Shown: piece by piece, positions 19,311 through 28,129 of the stretch
Layout of the letters: every line of letters begins with the position of its first letter
Numbering within the stretch: the stretch's first letter is position 1
Source: Prevotellaceae bacterium UBA6398
GTDB lineage: Bacteria; Bacteroidota; Bacteroidia; Bacteroidales; Bacteroidaceae
Reading direction: 5' to 3'
Length of the DNA: 64,000 nt
Assembly: GCA_002437495.1 (NCBI GenBank)
Contig: DJQA01000018.1
Location: 147,911-211,910 of the forward strand
The notes under the pieces: generated by a model
The model's database searches: none
Told to the model about the DNA's origin: nothing
What the model saw: the letters and a program-made list of their open reading frames with translations, nothing else
Position numbers and translations under genes: made by a program

Positions 19311-19377
19311 CATTATACCTACAGGTAGAGTTTGCCGCTAAGGCGGCGTTATTTTTTTCGTTGTCGTACAGCTCGGG

Positions 19378-20487
19378 TTACCAGGGCACAGCCTCACCAA
19401 AAACAATGCAAGCAGGGTGGCTCAACTTTATGTCGTTCCCCGTGTTGGTTAGAGCACCTGTTTCGGCGTTGCGTGCGTAAACCTGAATTACATTATCATC
19501 CTTGCACGCCACGAGCAGATATTTACCGTTTGGAGAAATCTTGAACATTCGCGGGTGCCTGCCCGTTTTCTGATAACCGGTTTTTTTCAGCGTTCCATCG
19601 CGATTTATTTTAAATATAGCCACACCATCGTTTTTAAGTCTTACGCTTGCATACAGAAACTTGCCATCGGGACTTACTTCTACTTCCGCGCCCCCTTTGG
19701 CATTGGCATTGCTCGCCTTTACAACTTGCTTCTGCGTCAATTTGCCGCTTTCGGCGTTATAATCGAATGCTATCACATCATCGCTAAGTTCTGTAATAAC
19801 ATAGGCGTGCATGCCATCGGGCGAAAAAGTAATGTGTCGCGGCCCGCTGCCTTGCGGCAGATCGGTTTTGAAAGGTTCTCCCTCCTTGAATTTGGGGCGC
19901 AGCTCATATTTATATATGCAGTCGCCTCCAAGGTCAACGGCAAACAGATACTTACCATCGGGCGATTTCTGAACCTGGTGTATGTGTGAGCCGCTTTGCC
20001 TTTCAGGATCAACGTTTGTGCCGTTGTTGAACTTTATGGTCTCCCCGCTGTCAAAAAGAGTTGCATCGCGCTCTATGTCAGCCACGCTTATGCTGCCCGA
20101 GGAATAGTTTGCCACGTAAAGTTTGCGTGCGTATGTGGCAAGATGGCATGGGTCATCACCGTGGGCAAGCACACGGTTTAGAAGTGCCATGCGCCCGCTG
20201 CTCATACCCACACGATATGCGCTTATAATTGCATCATCGCCCTTGTTTTCGCTCACGCAATACATAAACGAATCGTTGGGGGCTATTACAAGGTAGCTCG
20301 GATTTGATATTTTAGCACTGTGCTGTGCCTTGGCCTTACCGCTTTCCTGGTCAAACGAGAAAGAGTAAATGCCGTCTGAACCGCCGTCTGTGTACGTACC
20401 TACAAACATGGGGATCGGGTCGCTTTTGCCGCAACTTACGAGCAGAGCGCCGAGAAAAATTGCAGTAATGATTTTCTTGATTTTCAT
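19378..20487 (-). CDS. Lactonase-like seven-bladed propeller lipoprotein
   Basis: The 369-residue protein begins with a lipoprotein signal (LGALLVSCGKSDP, lipid-attached Cys at about 19) and is otherwise a lactonase/6-phosphogluconolactonase-type propeller (PF10282). MFVGTYTDGGSDGIYSF opens it, and SGPRHITFSPDG and KFLYASVRLKNDGVAIF are blade repeats. Cytoplasmic relatives hydrolyse 6-phosphogluconolactone, but the exported form argues for another sugar-lactone substrate or a binding role. It follows pyrH by 30 bases and probably shares its transcript. Confidence 0.85.
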   Translation of the reverse strand: MKIKKIITAIFLGALLVSCGKSDPIPMFVGTYTDGGSDGIYSFSFDQESGKAKAQHSAKISNPSYLVIAPNDSFMYCVSENKGDDAIISAYRVGMSSGRMALLNRVLAHGDDPCHLATYARKLYVANYSSGSISVADIERDATLFDSGETIKFNNGTNVDPERQSGSHIHQVQKSPDGKYLFAVDLGGDCIYKYELRPKFKEGEPFKTDLPQGSGPRHITFSPDGMHAYVITELSDDVIAFDYNAESGKLTQKQVVKASNANAKGGAEVEVSPDGKFLYASVRLKNDGVAIFKINRDGTLKKTGYQKTGRHPRMFKISPNGKYLLVACKDDNVIQVYARNAETGALTNTGNDIKLSHPACIVFGEAVPW

Positions 20488-20517
20488 ATCAGCCTTGTTT
20501 TTAAGTGTGTGCTAAAC

Positions 20518-21228
20518 TTAGTTGTGCACGAGCGTACCTATTGTCTCGCCTTTAAGCACTTTGGCGAGGTTTCCGTTAACGTCCATGTTGAACACATACA
20601 CCGGCAGATTGTTTTCCTTGCAAAGAGCAGTTGCGGTGAGGTCCATTATTCTTAGTCCGCGTGTGTAAACCTCGTCAAATGATATTTCGTTGAACTTGGT
20701 GGCGGTTTTGTCTTTTTCGGGATCGGCGGTGTAAACTCCGTCAACGCGTGTGCCTTTAAGCATCACATCGGCCTCTATTTCTATTCCGCGCAGTGCAGAA
20801 CCCGTATCGGTGGTAAAATATGGGTTGCCCGTTCCGGCCGACATAATAGCCACCTTGCCTTGAGTCATGTATTCAATAGCTTTCCATTTGCTGTAGAATT
20901 CTCCTATGGGTTCCATTCTGACGGCGGTAAGCACGCGCGCATCAACCCCGATGGCACCGAGCGCACTGCTTAGCGCCAAAGAGTTGATTACCGTTGCGCA
21001 CATCCCCATTTGGTCGCCCTTTACACGGTCGAAGCCTTTGCCTGCACCGCTGAGCCCACGGAAAATATTGCCTCCTCCTATCACTATTCCTATTTCCACT
21101 CCGCTTTCGAGCGCATCCTTTATTTGTTGTGCATACTCGTTAAGGCGGTTCGTGTCAATCCCATAATGTTGTTTTCCCATGAGGCTTTCGCCGCTGAGTT
21201 TTAGTAGTATTCTTCTGAATCTTGCCAT
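20518..21228 (-). CDS. pyrH: UMP kinase
   Basis: The 236-residue amino-acid-kinase-fold protein phosphorylates UMP to UDP. The N-terminal RILLKLSGESLMG, the GGGNIFRG loop and the TGNPYFTTDTGSALRGIE region are diagnostic. Length is standard for bacterial UMP kinase. It lies 63 bases upstream-side of the thiL terminator, so it is likely a separate transcription unit from thiL. Confidence 0.97.
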   Translation of the reverse strand: MARFRRILLKLSGESLMGKQHYGIDTNRLNEYAQQIKDALESGVEIGIVIGGGNIFRGLSGAGKGFDRVKGDQMGMCATVINSLALSSALGAIGVDARVLTAVRMEPIGEFYSKWKAIEYMTQGKVAIMSAGTGNPYFTTDTGSALRGIEIEADVMLKGTRVDGVYTADPEKDKTATKFNEISFDEVYTRGLRIMDLTATALCKENNLPVYVFNMDVNGNLAKVLKGETIGTLVHN

Positions 21229-21290
21229 AGCCTTAATATATTATCGCGCTAATTTACGGAATTTCTGCGGAAGCAGCGGATATATGCAAA

Positions 21291-21327
21291 TAAAAAACCG
21301 CTGTGTAAAATCACGGCGGTTTTGTTT
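21291..21327. terminator. Terminator between thiL and pyrH
   Basis: AACCGCTGTG (21296-21305) pairs with CACGGCGGTT (21312-21321), one G-U pair. T-rich sequence follows on both strands. It lies 33 bases past the thiL stop. Confidence 0.85.
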
Positions 21328-21359
21328 TGAGTCAAGTCGGCGGCTGTTGCGGGTTGTTA

Positions 21360-22421
21360 TTATTCGGCAAGCGGGTTCCATCCCTGTGCTTTCAATTCAA
21401 ACTCAGCCCCATCGCGCGTTACCAGCATTCGGCCCATTCCCGCCGCAGTGATGTTGCCTATTATGTGCACGTCCTCAACCTCGGCTATCTTTTCGTGGCA
21501 CGAAAGCGGCACGGTGAACAGCAGTTCGTAGTCCTCACCGCCATTGAGGGCGGCCGTTGTAGGGCTGATGCGGAATTCCTCTGCAAGCGAGGATGTTTGG
21601 TAGTCGATGGGGATTCTTTCTTCATACACGCGGCAGCCCACTTTACTCTGCTCGCATATGTGCATTAGTTCCGATGACAGCCCATCGGAGATATCAATCA
21701 TGGCAGTAGGTTTTATTCCGGCCCCCCTCAGTCTGTCGATTATGTCTTTGCGCGCCTCAGGCTTCAGTTGGCGTTCCAGCAAGTACTCGTACCCGGAAAA
21801 ATCGGGTTGTTGTATTGCCATTTTCTTTTCGGCGGTATCTGCCCTTGCGCTTTGCTCTTCAAAAACGGTCTTTTCCCGTTCGAGTAGCTGCAATCCCATA
21901 TATGCCGCGCCAAGGTTGCCACTTACGCAAATCAGATCGTTCTCCACGGCTCCGCTGCGATATACTATTTCATCGCGTTTGCAGCTCCCTATGCAAGTAA
22001 TTGCGATACTCAGGCCGGTGTATGACGATGTGGTGTCGCCGCCAACGATGTCCACGCCGTAACGTTCGCACGCCAGGCGAATTCCGCTGTAAAGCTCATC
22101 AATGTTCTCTATGCAGAATCTGCGTCCTATGCCTATGTCAACTATCATCTGCTGCGGCGTTCCGTTCATGGCGAATATGTCGGATATATTCTCTATCGCA
22201 GCCTTGTAGCCGAGGTGCTTCAGCGGCACATAGGTTAGGTCGAAATGCACACCCTCCAAAAGCATATCTGAGGTTACAAGCACCCGGCTGTCAGGATAGT
22301 GCAACACGGCGCAGTCATCACCTATGCCTTTCTCGGTTGTGGTATTTTTGGGGGTTATGCCTTTGGAGAGCCGCTTAATAAGCCCGAATTCTCCAAGCGT
22401 TGATATTTCTGTTCTTGTCAT
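21360..22421 (-). CDS. thiL: Thiamine-monophosphate kinase
   Basis: The 353-residue enzyme converts thiamine monophosphate to the diphosphate. GEFGLIKRL, GIGDDCAVL, VTSDMLLEGVHFDL and GGDTTSSYTGLSI are the ATP/Mg motifs of the ThiL/PurM fold, and GGEDYELLF is near the C-terminus. The start MTRTEIS fits the family; 14 upstream in-frame codons are rich in Arg/Lys and unlikely to be translated. It follows the phosphorylase gene by 51 bases. Confidence 0.95.
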   Translation of the reverse strand: MTRTEISTLGEFGLIKRLSKGITPKNTTTEKGIGDDCAVLHYPDSRVLVTSDMLLEGVHFDLTYVPLKHLGYKAAIENISDIFAMNGTPQQMIVDIGIGRRFCIENIDELYSGIRLACERYGVDIVGGDTTSSYTGLSIAITCIGSCKRDEIVYRSGAVENDLICVSGNLGAAYMGLQLLEREKTVFEEQSARADTAEKKMAIQQPDFSGYEYLLERQLKPEARKDIIDRLRGAGIKPTAMIDISDGLSSELMHICEQSKVGCRVYEERIPIDYQTSSLAEEFRISPTTAALNGGEDYELLFTVPLSCHEKIAEVEDVHIIGNITAAGMGRMLVTRDGAEFELKAQGWNPLAE

Positions 22422-22472
22422 TATATATAGATGTTTTTTGCGCCTGCGCATATTGCGCCGCACATTCTGAAG

Positions 22473-23276
22473 TCAATCGTTTATCATCTGTTTAAGAAGT
22501 TCCGACATTTTGGGTTCCGCTCCCGCCGCCGCCCGCTGCACTTCATCGTGTGAGGTTTCGGATGTCGAATTCGACGGAACGTTTGTTATAACGCTTATGC
22601 CGAACACGCGCATTCCCTGGTGGCGCGCCACGATTACCTCGGGAACCGTGCTCATGCCCACGGCGTCCGCTCCCAAAAGGCGGTACATTCTGTATTCTGC
22701 CGGAGTTTCGTAGGTAGGTCCCGAATTGGCGAGATAAACGCCGTGTCTTAGTTTGAAGCCGAGCTTTCCGGCAATGCGGTCTGCCTTTTCGGCAAGTTTG
22801 CGATCATAAGCCTCGCTCATGTCGGGGAAGCGCGGGCCGCAGGGAAGGTTTCTACCTCGCAACGGATGCTCGGGCATGAAGTTTATGTGGTCGGTGATTA
22901 CCATCAAGTCGCCTGCGCGAAAATCGGGGTTTGTTCCTCCGGCGGCGTTGCTCACATACAGGGTTGAAATTCCCAAAGCCCCGAAAACCCTTATGGGAAA
23001 CGTAACTTCTTTCATGGAATATCCCTCGTAATAATGAAATCTTCCGTCCATTGCCACCACAGGCGTTTTGCCGAGCGTGCCTAATATCAATTTCCCGGCG
23101 TGGCCCTCGACGGTTGATATCGGAAAATTCGGGACATCCCTGTGGTTCCATTCCATCGCGGTCTTGATTTCGGCGGCCAGCTTACCCAGTCCGGACCCAA
23201 GTATTATTGCCGTTGTAACTTTTCCACTGATATGTGGGGCGAGAAATTCCGCTGTTTCATTTATCTTGTCCTGCAT
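22473..23276 (-). CDS. Purine-nucleoside phosphorylase
   Basis: The 267-residue protein is a trimeric-type purine nucleoside phosphorylase that cleaves inosine and guanosine with phosphate for purine salvage. Motifs are ILGSGLGKLA (phosphate loop), GRFHYYEGYS, SNAAGGTNPDFRAGDLM, and GMSTVPEVIVARHQGM with TNVPSNSTSETSHDEV. Its first 20 bases overlap the end of lpxK. Confidence 0.95.
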   Translation of the reverse strand: MQDKINETAEFLAPHISGKVTTAIILGSGLGKLAAEIKTAMEWNHRDVPNFPISTVEGHAGKLILGTLGKTPVVAMDGRFHYYEGYSMKEVTFPIRVFGALGISTLYVSNAAGGTNPDFRAGDLMVITDHINFMPEHPLRGRNLPCGPRFPDMSEAYDRKLAEKADRIAGKLGFKLRHGVYLANSGPTYETPAEYRMYRLLGADAVGMSTVPEVIVARHQGMRVFGISVITNVPSNSTSETSHDEVQRAAAGAEPKMSELLKQMIND

Positions 23277-24333
23277 AGTCTGAAATTATCTTGTTAAACA
23301 TTTCCCCTTCTCCGAAAAGGAATTCCACAGTTATTGGTAGCGCAAATATACGTGCTTTTTGTTCTTCGCTCCAATGTGCGCCTGCCGACAACAACCGCGC
23401 TGCATCCTTTTCGGTAGTTATTATCGCCGTATTGGGAACGGAGACGAATTCTCCGAAAGCAGCCAATTCTTCACGCGAAAAGTTGTGGTGGTCGTCAAAA
23501 GACATCGTAGTTATATTGTCGGCATATTCCGCTATTTTTTCAAAGAACGGCCGAGGGCGGGCAATGCCTGCAAGCGCGAGTATGCGCCTACTGTTTTCCG
23601 CTATGTATTTAAGCCGAACCGGCTTTTGCGTGAACACATTGTATGTTGTGCCATATGTCATTGTTGAGAAGAACAACTTTTGGCACAGCAGCAGAGCGAG
23701 TTTTTTCTCTATTACTTTACTTTCTGCACGTGATAGGTCGGGAGGGCATTTACTTACTATTACGATGTCGGCACGCCGCCGCTGGCTGAAATTTTCCCGC
23801 AGCATGCCCGCCGGCATAAGCCTGTCGCCGTAAATGGGGCGATTATAGTCGGAGAGCATAATGCTTATTCCCGCACTTACACGCCTGTGCTGAAAAGCGT
23901 CATCAAGCACAATGGCGCTTACCGCAGGGTGTATGCCACTCTGCGTCAGATACAAGATTGCCTCGGTGCGATTTGCATCGGCCACGAGTCGTATTGCGGG
24001 AAAATGCGCTTTTATCTGGAATGGTTCGTCGCCTATATCTTCTGCTGTTGAGGTGCATGTTGCAACAACCATGCCCTTAGTCTTTCTTCTGTATCCTCTA
24101 CTGATTACCGCCGTGTTCGGTTTGTTTCCGAGCAGCCTGAGCAAATATTCCACGTGTGGGGTTTTGCCGGTACCGCCAACCGTGAGATTTCCGACGCATA
24201 TTATCGGTACGCGGAATTTGCGAGACTTCAAAATTCTGCGGTCATACAGAAAATTGCGCACACCAATCGCCGCACCGTATATCCACGATGCGGGGATGAG
24301 CAGCCTGCGCGTTTTCTTTCCGGGAAGTTTCAT
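23257..24333 (-). CDS. lpxK: Tetraacyldisaccharide 4'-kinase
   Basis: The 358-residue kinase adds the 4'-phosphate to the lipid A disaccharide at the inner membrane. The P-loop GNLTVGGTGKTPHVEYL (about residues 47-63) is the family's signature, and VLDDAFQHRRV is the second conserved motif. It follows sppA by 9 bases and overlaps the phosphorylase gene. Confidence 0.95.
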   Translation of the reverse strand: MKLPGKKTRRLLIPASWIYGAAIGVRNFLYDRRILKSRKFRVPIICVGNLTVGGTGKTPHVEYLLRLLGNKPNTAVISRGYRRKTKGMVVATCTSTAEDIGDEPFQIKAHFPAIRLVADANRTEAILYLTQSGIHPAVSAIVLDDAFQHRRVSAGISIMLSDYNRPIYGDRLMPAGMLRENFSQRRRADIVIVSKCPPDLSRAESKVIEKKLALLLCQKLFFSTMTYGTTYNVFTQKPVRLKYIAENSRRILALAGIARPRPFFEKIAEYADNITTMSFDDHHNFSREELAAFGEFVSVPNTAIITTEKDAARLLSAGAHWSEEQKARIFALPITVEFLFGEGEMFNKIISDYAGQDK

Positions 24334-24342
24334 CCGGCTTGT

Positions 24343-26112
24343 TTACCTTATAACCGGGGTGAACGGCATTAGGGCCTGAACCCTGTCGCGCTTGTCTACG
24401 TTCTTAAGCAGTGAAATTATGGGATAAAGTTCGCCAAGATAGCTGCGAAGCTGTGCATCGGTGTAGTTCTGCATCTTTGAATCGAGCATCTCCTCCCACC
24501 ATTCTTTTGTAGCCGGATAGTGTACGGAGTGATATTTTTCGATACCTGCGCGTTTGGCGGCTATCGCAACTGCATCGCCAAGGGTTCCCAGCTTGTCAAC
24601 AAGATTTATTTTCAATGCATCCTCGCCGGTCCACACTCTGCCCTGGGCTATTGCATCAACCTGCCGCTTTGTCATTTTCCTTCCCTCTGCCACACGTGAT
24701 GTAAAAAGGTCGTAGCCACGGTCGACATAGCTTTGCAGCATTGCCCTTTCTTCGGAGTTGAATGGGCGCGAAGTTGAGAAAAAGTCGGAGTGCGCATTGG
24801 TTTTCACGCCATCAAACTTAATTCCGAGCTTGTCTTTCATAAGTCCGCTCACATCGGGTATCATTCCGAATATTCCTATGCTGCCCGTAAGGGTTGTGGG
24901 CTCGGCTACAATATATTGTGCCGCGCTACTCATGTAGTATGCGCCCGAAGCCGCCATATCGCCCATCGACACCACTACCGGTTTCTTTGCGGCGAGTTTC
25001 TTTATCGAATGCCATATCTGCTCCGAGGCGTACGCGCTGCCTCCACCCGAATTTATGCGCAGAACCACGGCTTTAACATTCTCATCCTTTGCAAGGTCGT
25101 TGAGGTCGGGTATTATGTTGTCGGCAACAATTGCCTGGTCGAACAGCCCGCCCTCGGTTTCGCCACTCACAATGTTACCGCAGGCGTAATACACGGCAAT
25201 TTCTCCGCCATCGGTTTTGCTTTCGGCTATCGGCGCTATAATTGCGGGCTGAACGAACTTCAAGTCGTCAATATCTTTCTTTCCGGATAGTTTTGCCACC
25301 TCGGCAAGAGCCTCATCCTCATATGCCAGTTTATCTATCAGCTTTGAGGCAAGCACTTCTTTTGGGCTTTTCATAGCCATATACATATCGGCAAGGGCAT
25401 TGAGCTTTTCTACCGGGATTTTTCTCGAAGCCGACACCTCTTTCTTTATGTTGCCCCATATGCTGTTTATATATTGCGTAACCTGCTCGCGATTGGCGGG
25501 AGACATCTCGGTTGCGGTGTATGGCTCAACCGCACTTTTGTACGACCCCACCTTAACAACCTGCATTTCCACGCCTATTTTTTTCAGCAGGTCTTTGTAG
25601 AACATCATTTCCCCGCCAAGCCCGCGCCATTCAAGCTCGCCAATGGGATTGAGTATCACATCGGATGCCGCCGAACATACATAATATGCACCTTGGGTAT
25701 ATGTGCCGCCGTAGCTTACAACAAACTTGCCCGACTTGCGGAAGTCAACAATGGCGCGGCGCATTTCCTGCAAACTTGCGGGATTTGCCGACACTGCGCC
25801 AGCATTTATATATATGCCGTCTATATTCTTGTTGTCTTTGGCCACGTATATGGCGCGCACAATGTCCTCAAGACCGTTTTCAATGCCATCGTTCATTCCA
25901 AACGTGGCAAGCGGTGTGCTCTTCGCACGCTCCGAAAGTATGCCTTTAAGGTCGATGCGCAGAACAGAGTGTGGCTCTATGTTCGCGGATTTCTGCCCGC
26001 CCATGTTTACGCTCGCAGACACTATAACTACAATAAACACTATTACCATGGCCGAAACGGCAAGAAAAACGCCGGCCGCCGAGCTTAGCACATTCAATAA
26101 AAACTTTTTCAT
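24343..26112 (-). CDS. sppA: Signal peptide peptidase SppA (67 kDa type)
   Basis: The 589-residue protein has an N-terminal membrane anchor (residues about 5-33) and two SppA/S49 domains in tandem. The catalytic Ser lies in GDMAASGAYYMSS (about residue 385) and the general-base Lys in VGSYKSAVEPYT (about 192), as in the E. coli enzyme. It degrades cleaved signal peptides at the membrane. A TAAATTTG box at 26138-26145 (minus) suggests its promoter. It heads an sppA-lpxK-phosphorylase-thiL operon. Confidence 0.95.
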   Translation of the reverse strand: MKKFLLNVLSSAAGVFLAVSAMVIVFIVVIVSASVNMGGQKSANIEPHSVLRIDLKGILSERAKSTPLATFGMNDGIENGLEDIVRAIYVAKDNKNIDGIYINAGAVSANPASLQEMRRAIVDFRKSGKFVVSYGGTYTQGAYYVCSAASDVILNPIGELEWRGLGGEMMFYKDLLKKIGVEMQVVKVGSYKSAVEPYTATEMSPANREQVTQYINSIWGNIKKEVSASRKIPVEKLNALADMYMAMKSPKEVLASKLIDKLAYEDEALAEVAKLSGKKDIDDLKFVQPAIIAPIAESKTDGGEIAVYYACGNIVSGETEGGLFDQAIVADNIIPDLNDLAKDENVKAVVLRINSGGGSAYASEQIWHSIKKLAAKKPVVVSMGDMAASGAYYMSSAAQYIVAEPTTLTGSIGIFGMIPDVSGLMKDKLGIKFDGVKTNAHSDFFSTSRPFNSEERAMLQSYVDRGYDLFTSRVAEGRKMTKRQVDAIAQGRVWTGEDALKINLVDKLGTLGDAVAIAAKRAGIEKYHSVHYPATKEWWEEMLDSKMQNYTDAQLRSYLGELYPIISLLKNVDKRDRVQALMPFTPVIR

Positions 26113-26194
26113 TTTGATATACTGTTTGACGCTGGTGCAAATTTAAGATTTTTGCACAAAGCAGACATTGTACGGAACGTTTTTTGGAACAAAA

Positions 26195-26262
26195 ACAAAA
26201 AAAGGGCTGATATAGCCAAGCCTATCTTTCACAGACCAACTTTGTTATTCAGCCCTAAAGTA
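26195..26262 (-). ncRNA. Candidate small structured RNA or leader end
   Basis: On the minus strand AGGGCTGA and TCAGCCCT form an 8-bp stem enclosing about 41 bases (which hold a smaller ATAGGC/GCTAT hairpin), followed by seven T residues. This looks like the 3' end of a short transcript from the 773-base divergent gap before sppA. No promoter is clear and the identity is unknown. The rest of the gap (26263-26565, 26650-26811) shows no gene. Confidence 0.35.
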
Positions 26263-26565
26263 CTAAATAAAACAAAAAAATTATTCTCTAATCCTCATAA
26301 TAATATAGGACCTTATACTCACCAAGTTTTTGGTTGGAAAAGCCAACACATGCAAATACAGCACCACCGCCCGAAAGCTCACGCAGCCTACTGACACGAA
26401 TGCAACGCCATGCCTTTACCATCGGCTAAGATACAAAACAAATAATTAAACTCCAAACAAGAACAAAAAAAACCTTGGAAAGTGTTTGTTTTGAAATATG
26501 ATTGCAGATTTACCATTGCGGACGGCAAACCACAAAAATACAAAGAAGCAGTGCCTGTTAACCGC

Positions 26566-26649
26566 ACAGCGAAAACAGAATAGGACAAGAGAAAAACTAT
26601 GTCTGATGTAGAAAAAATTACATCAGACATAAAAAAAACTACATCAGAC
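26566..26649 (-). repeat. 84-bp phased A-tract element, copy 4
   Basis: Units begin at 26566, 26587, 26608 and 26629, in minus orientation. The unit at 26566 is the most diverged of the set. GTCTGATGTA (26601-26610) and TACATCAGAC (26619-26628) form a perfect 10-bp inverted repeat with an A-rich loop. The element lies in the divergent gap between sppA and the porin gene. Confidence 0.88.
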
Positions 26650-26885
26650 CTTGTTTTTGCCCTTTGTAAGCCCCTAAATTCCAAAGCGCGGCAAAAAGCA
26701 AGTAGAAAGCAAACAACACTCTACAAATCAACCCGTTGTGGTTTTTTAGTCTCGAACGGCTTTTTGCGTCAAATCATGGCAACTTATGTCGCCGAGTGTC
26801 GTGTTTTTTTGTAAATTTGCAAACTGTTTATGACAAACGTCAAAGGCATACCGGGAAAACGAAATATCAAAGAATATATAAGGCA

Positions 26886-28010
26886 ATGAATAAAACCATC
26901 ATCACGGCACTCCTTGCGGGAGTGTTTGCTTTTGCAAACGCCCAAAAAAAACTACCCTCATGGGTGGGTAACATAAAGTTCAGCGGATATGCGCTCACAC
27001 AATATCAGGCGAGCTTCCAAAAGGGCAAAGAGTCCAACTCATTTAATATACGTATGTTGCGCCTTGCGCTCGATGGGCGCATAGCGGGGAACTTTTACTG
27101 GAAGGCGCAATTGCAATTCAACGGCAATACAAGCAACCTTGGAAGCAGCCCGAGAGTGGTTGACCTGTTTGCCGAGTGGCAGAAATACGATTTCTTCCGT
27201 GTTAAAGCCGGGCAGTTCAAGCGGGCTTTCACTTTCGAGAACCCCATGAACCCAATCGACCAGGGCTTTATGAGCTATTCGCAGAATATAACCAGACTTG
27301 CGGGCTTCAACGATCGCAATGGCTCTCACGCAAGCAACGGCAGAGACATCGGCGTGCAGTTTCAGGGAGATTTTCTGAAAAACGCATCGGGCAGAAACAT
27401 ATTGCATTATCAGGTGGGCGTTTACAACGGACAAGGAATAAACGTGAAAGATGTTGACCAACAGAAAGACATAATCGGAGGCCTGTGGGTGATGCCGGTG
27501 AAGGGCATGAGAATTGGCGCGTTTGGCTGGACAGGCTCGTATGCCCGCAAGGGGAATGTCGATGCAAACGACCCGGAAAACAACCGGATGAGAACCCGCC
27601 GCCTGCAGCAGAGACGATATGCCCTTTCGGCAGAATACAAGGTGAACGACTGGACAATGCGCACCGAATATATCCATTCAACAGGCTACGGATTCACAAC
27701 CACTTATCAAAAAGAGAGCGACGCAAAGGACATCACCGTGAACCTTGCCAACGGCAACAAGGCCGATGGTTACTATGCTCTTGTCATAGCCCCGATTGTA
27801 AAGGAAAAACTTCACGCCAAGGCACGCTATGACCTTTACCGCCCGGCGGCAGACTGGGGCAAGGCAAAGACACTGTATGAGGCGGGGCTCAACTACAAAT
27901 TCTCCAAAAACATACAGGTAAACGCCGAGTATGCCTATGTGAACGATCGCTCCTTGTCGGGCAAGCAAAACTATTCCATGGCAGACGTGCAGCTTGACTT
28001 CAGATTTTAA
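26886..28010 (+). CDS. Porin of the OprO/OprP (phosphate-selective) family
   Basis: The 374-residue protein has a signal peptide (ending AFANAQ, residue 19) followed by alternating beta strands typical of porin O/P proteins: IKFSGYALTQYQASF, FNIRMLRLALDGRI, and a C-terminal strand ending in Phe (MADVQLDFRF). It should be an outer-membrane channel; the substrate is not evident. The start MNKTII gives the signal peptide; the frame is open upstream to 26736. A TAAATTTG -7 box lies at 26812-26819. Confidence 0.85.
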   Translation: MNKTIITALLAGVFAFANAQKKLPSWVGNIKFSGYALTQYQASFQKGKESNSFNIRMLRLALDGRIAGNFYWKAQLQFNGNTSNLGSSPRVVDLFAEWQKYDFFRVKAGQFKRAFTFENPMNPIDQGFMSYSQNITRLAGFNDRNGSHASNGRDIGVQFQGDFLKNASGRNILHYQVGVYNGQGINVKDVDQQKDIIGGLWVMPVKGMRIGAFGWTGSYARKGNVDANDPENNRMRTRRLQQRRYALSAEYKVNDWTMRTEYIHSTGYGFTTTYQKESDAKDITVNLANGNKADGYYALVIAPIVKEKLHAKARYDLYRPAADWGKAKTLYEAGLNYKFSKNIQVNAEYAYVNDRSLSGKQNYSMADVQLDFRF

Positions 28011-28063
28011 CGTTCTTCCCTCTGAATTGAATGCCGCCGAATTACGGGTCGGCTGCAAAAGCA

Positions 28064-28118
28064 CAAAAAAAGTGTGCAGGAAACAGTTTAGCTGTTTTAG
28101 CCTGCACACTTTTTTTTG
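28064..28118. terminator. Strong bidirectional terminator
   Basis: A 16-bp stem (28065-28080 with 28101-28116, GTGTGCAGG core flanked by A7/T7) carries an inner AAACAG/CTGTTT stem. It separates the convergent porin and CBS-domain genes and can serve both strands. Confidence 0.92.
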
Positions 28119-28129
28119 TGTACCCTACC

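Noticed and set aside
26264..26400. Resemblance of TTGGTGAGTATAAGGTCC on the minus strand to a segment of E. coli 6S RNA
   Set aside because: The flanking sequence cannot form the long closing stem or central bubble of 6S RNA; the match is short and probably chance.
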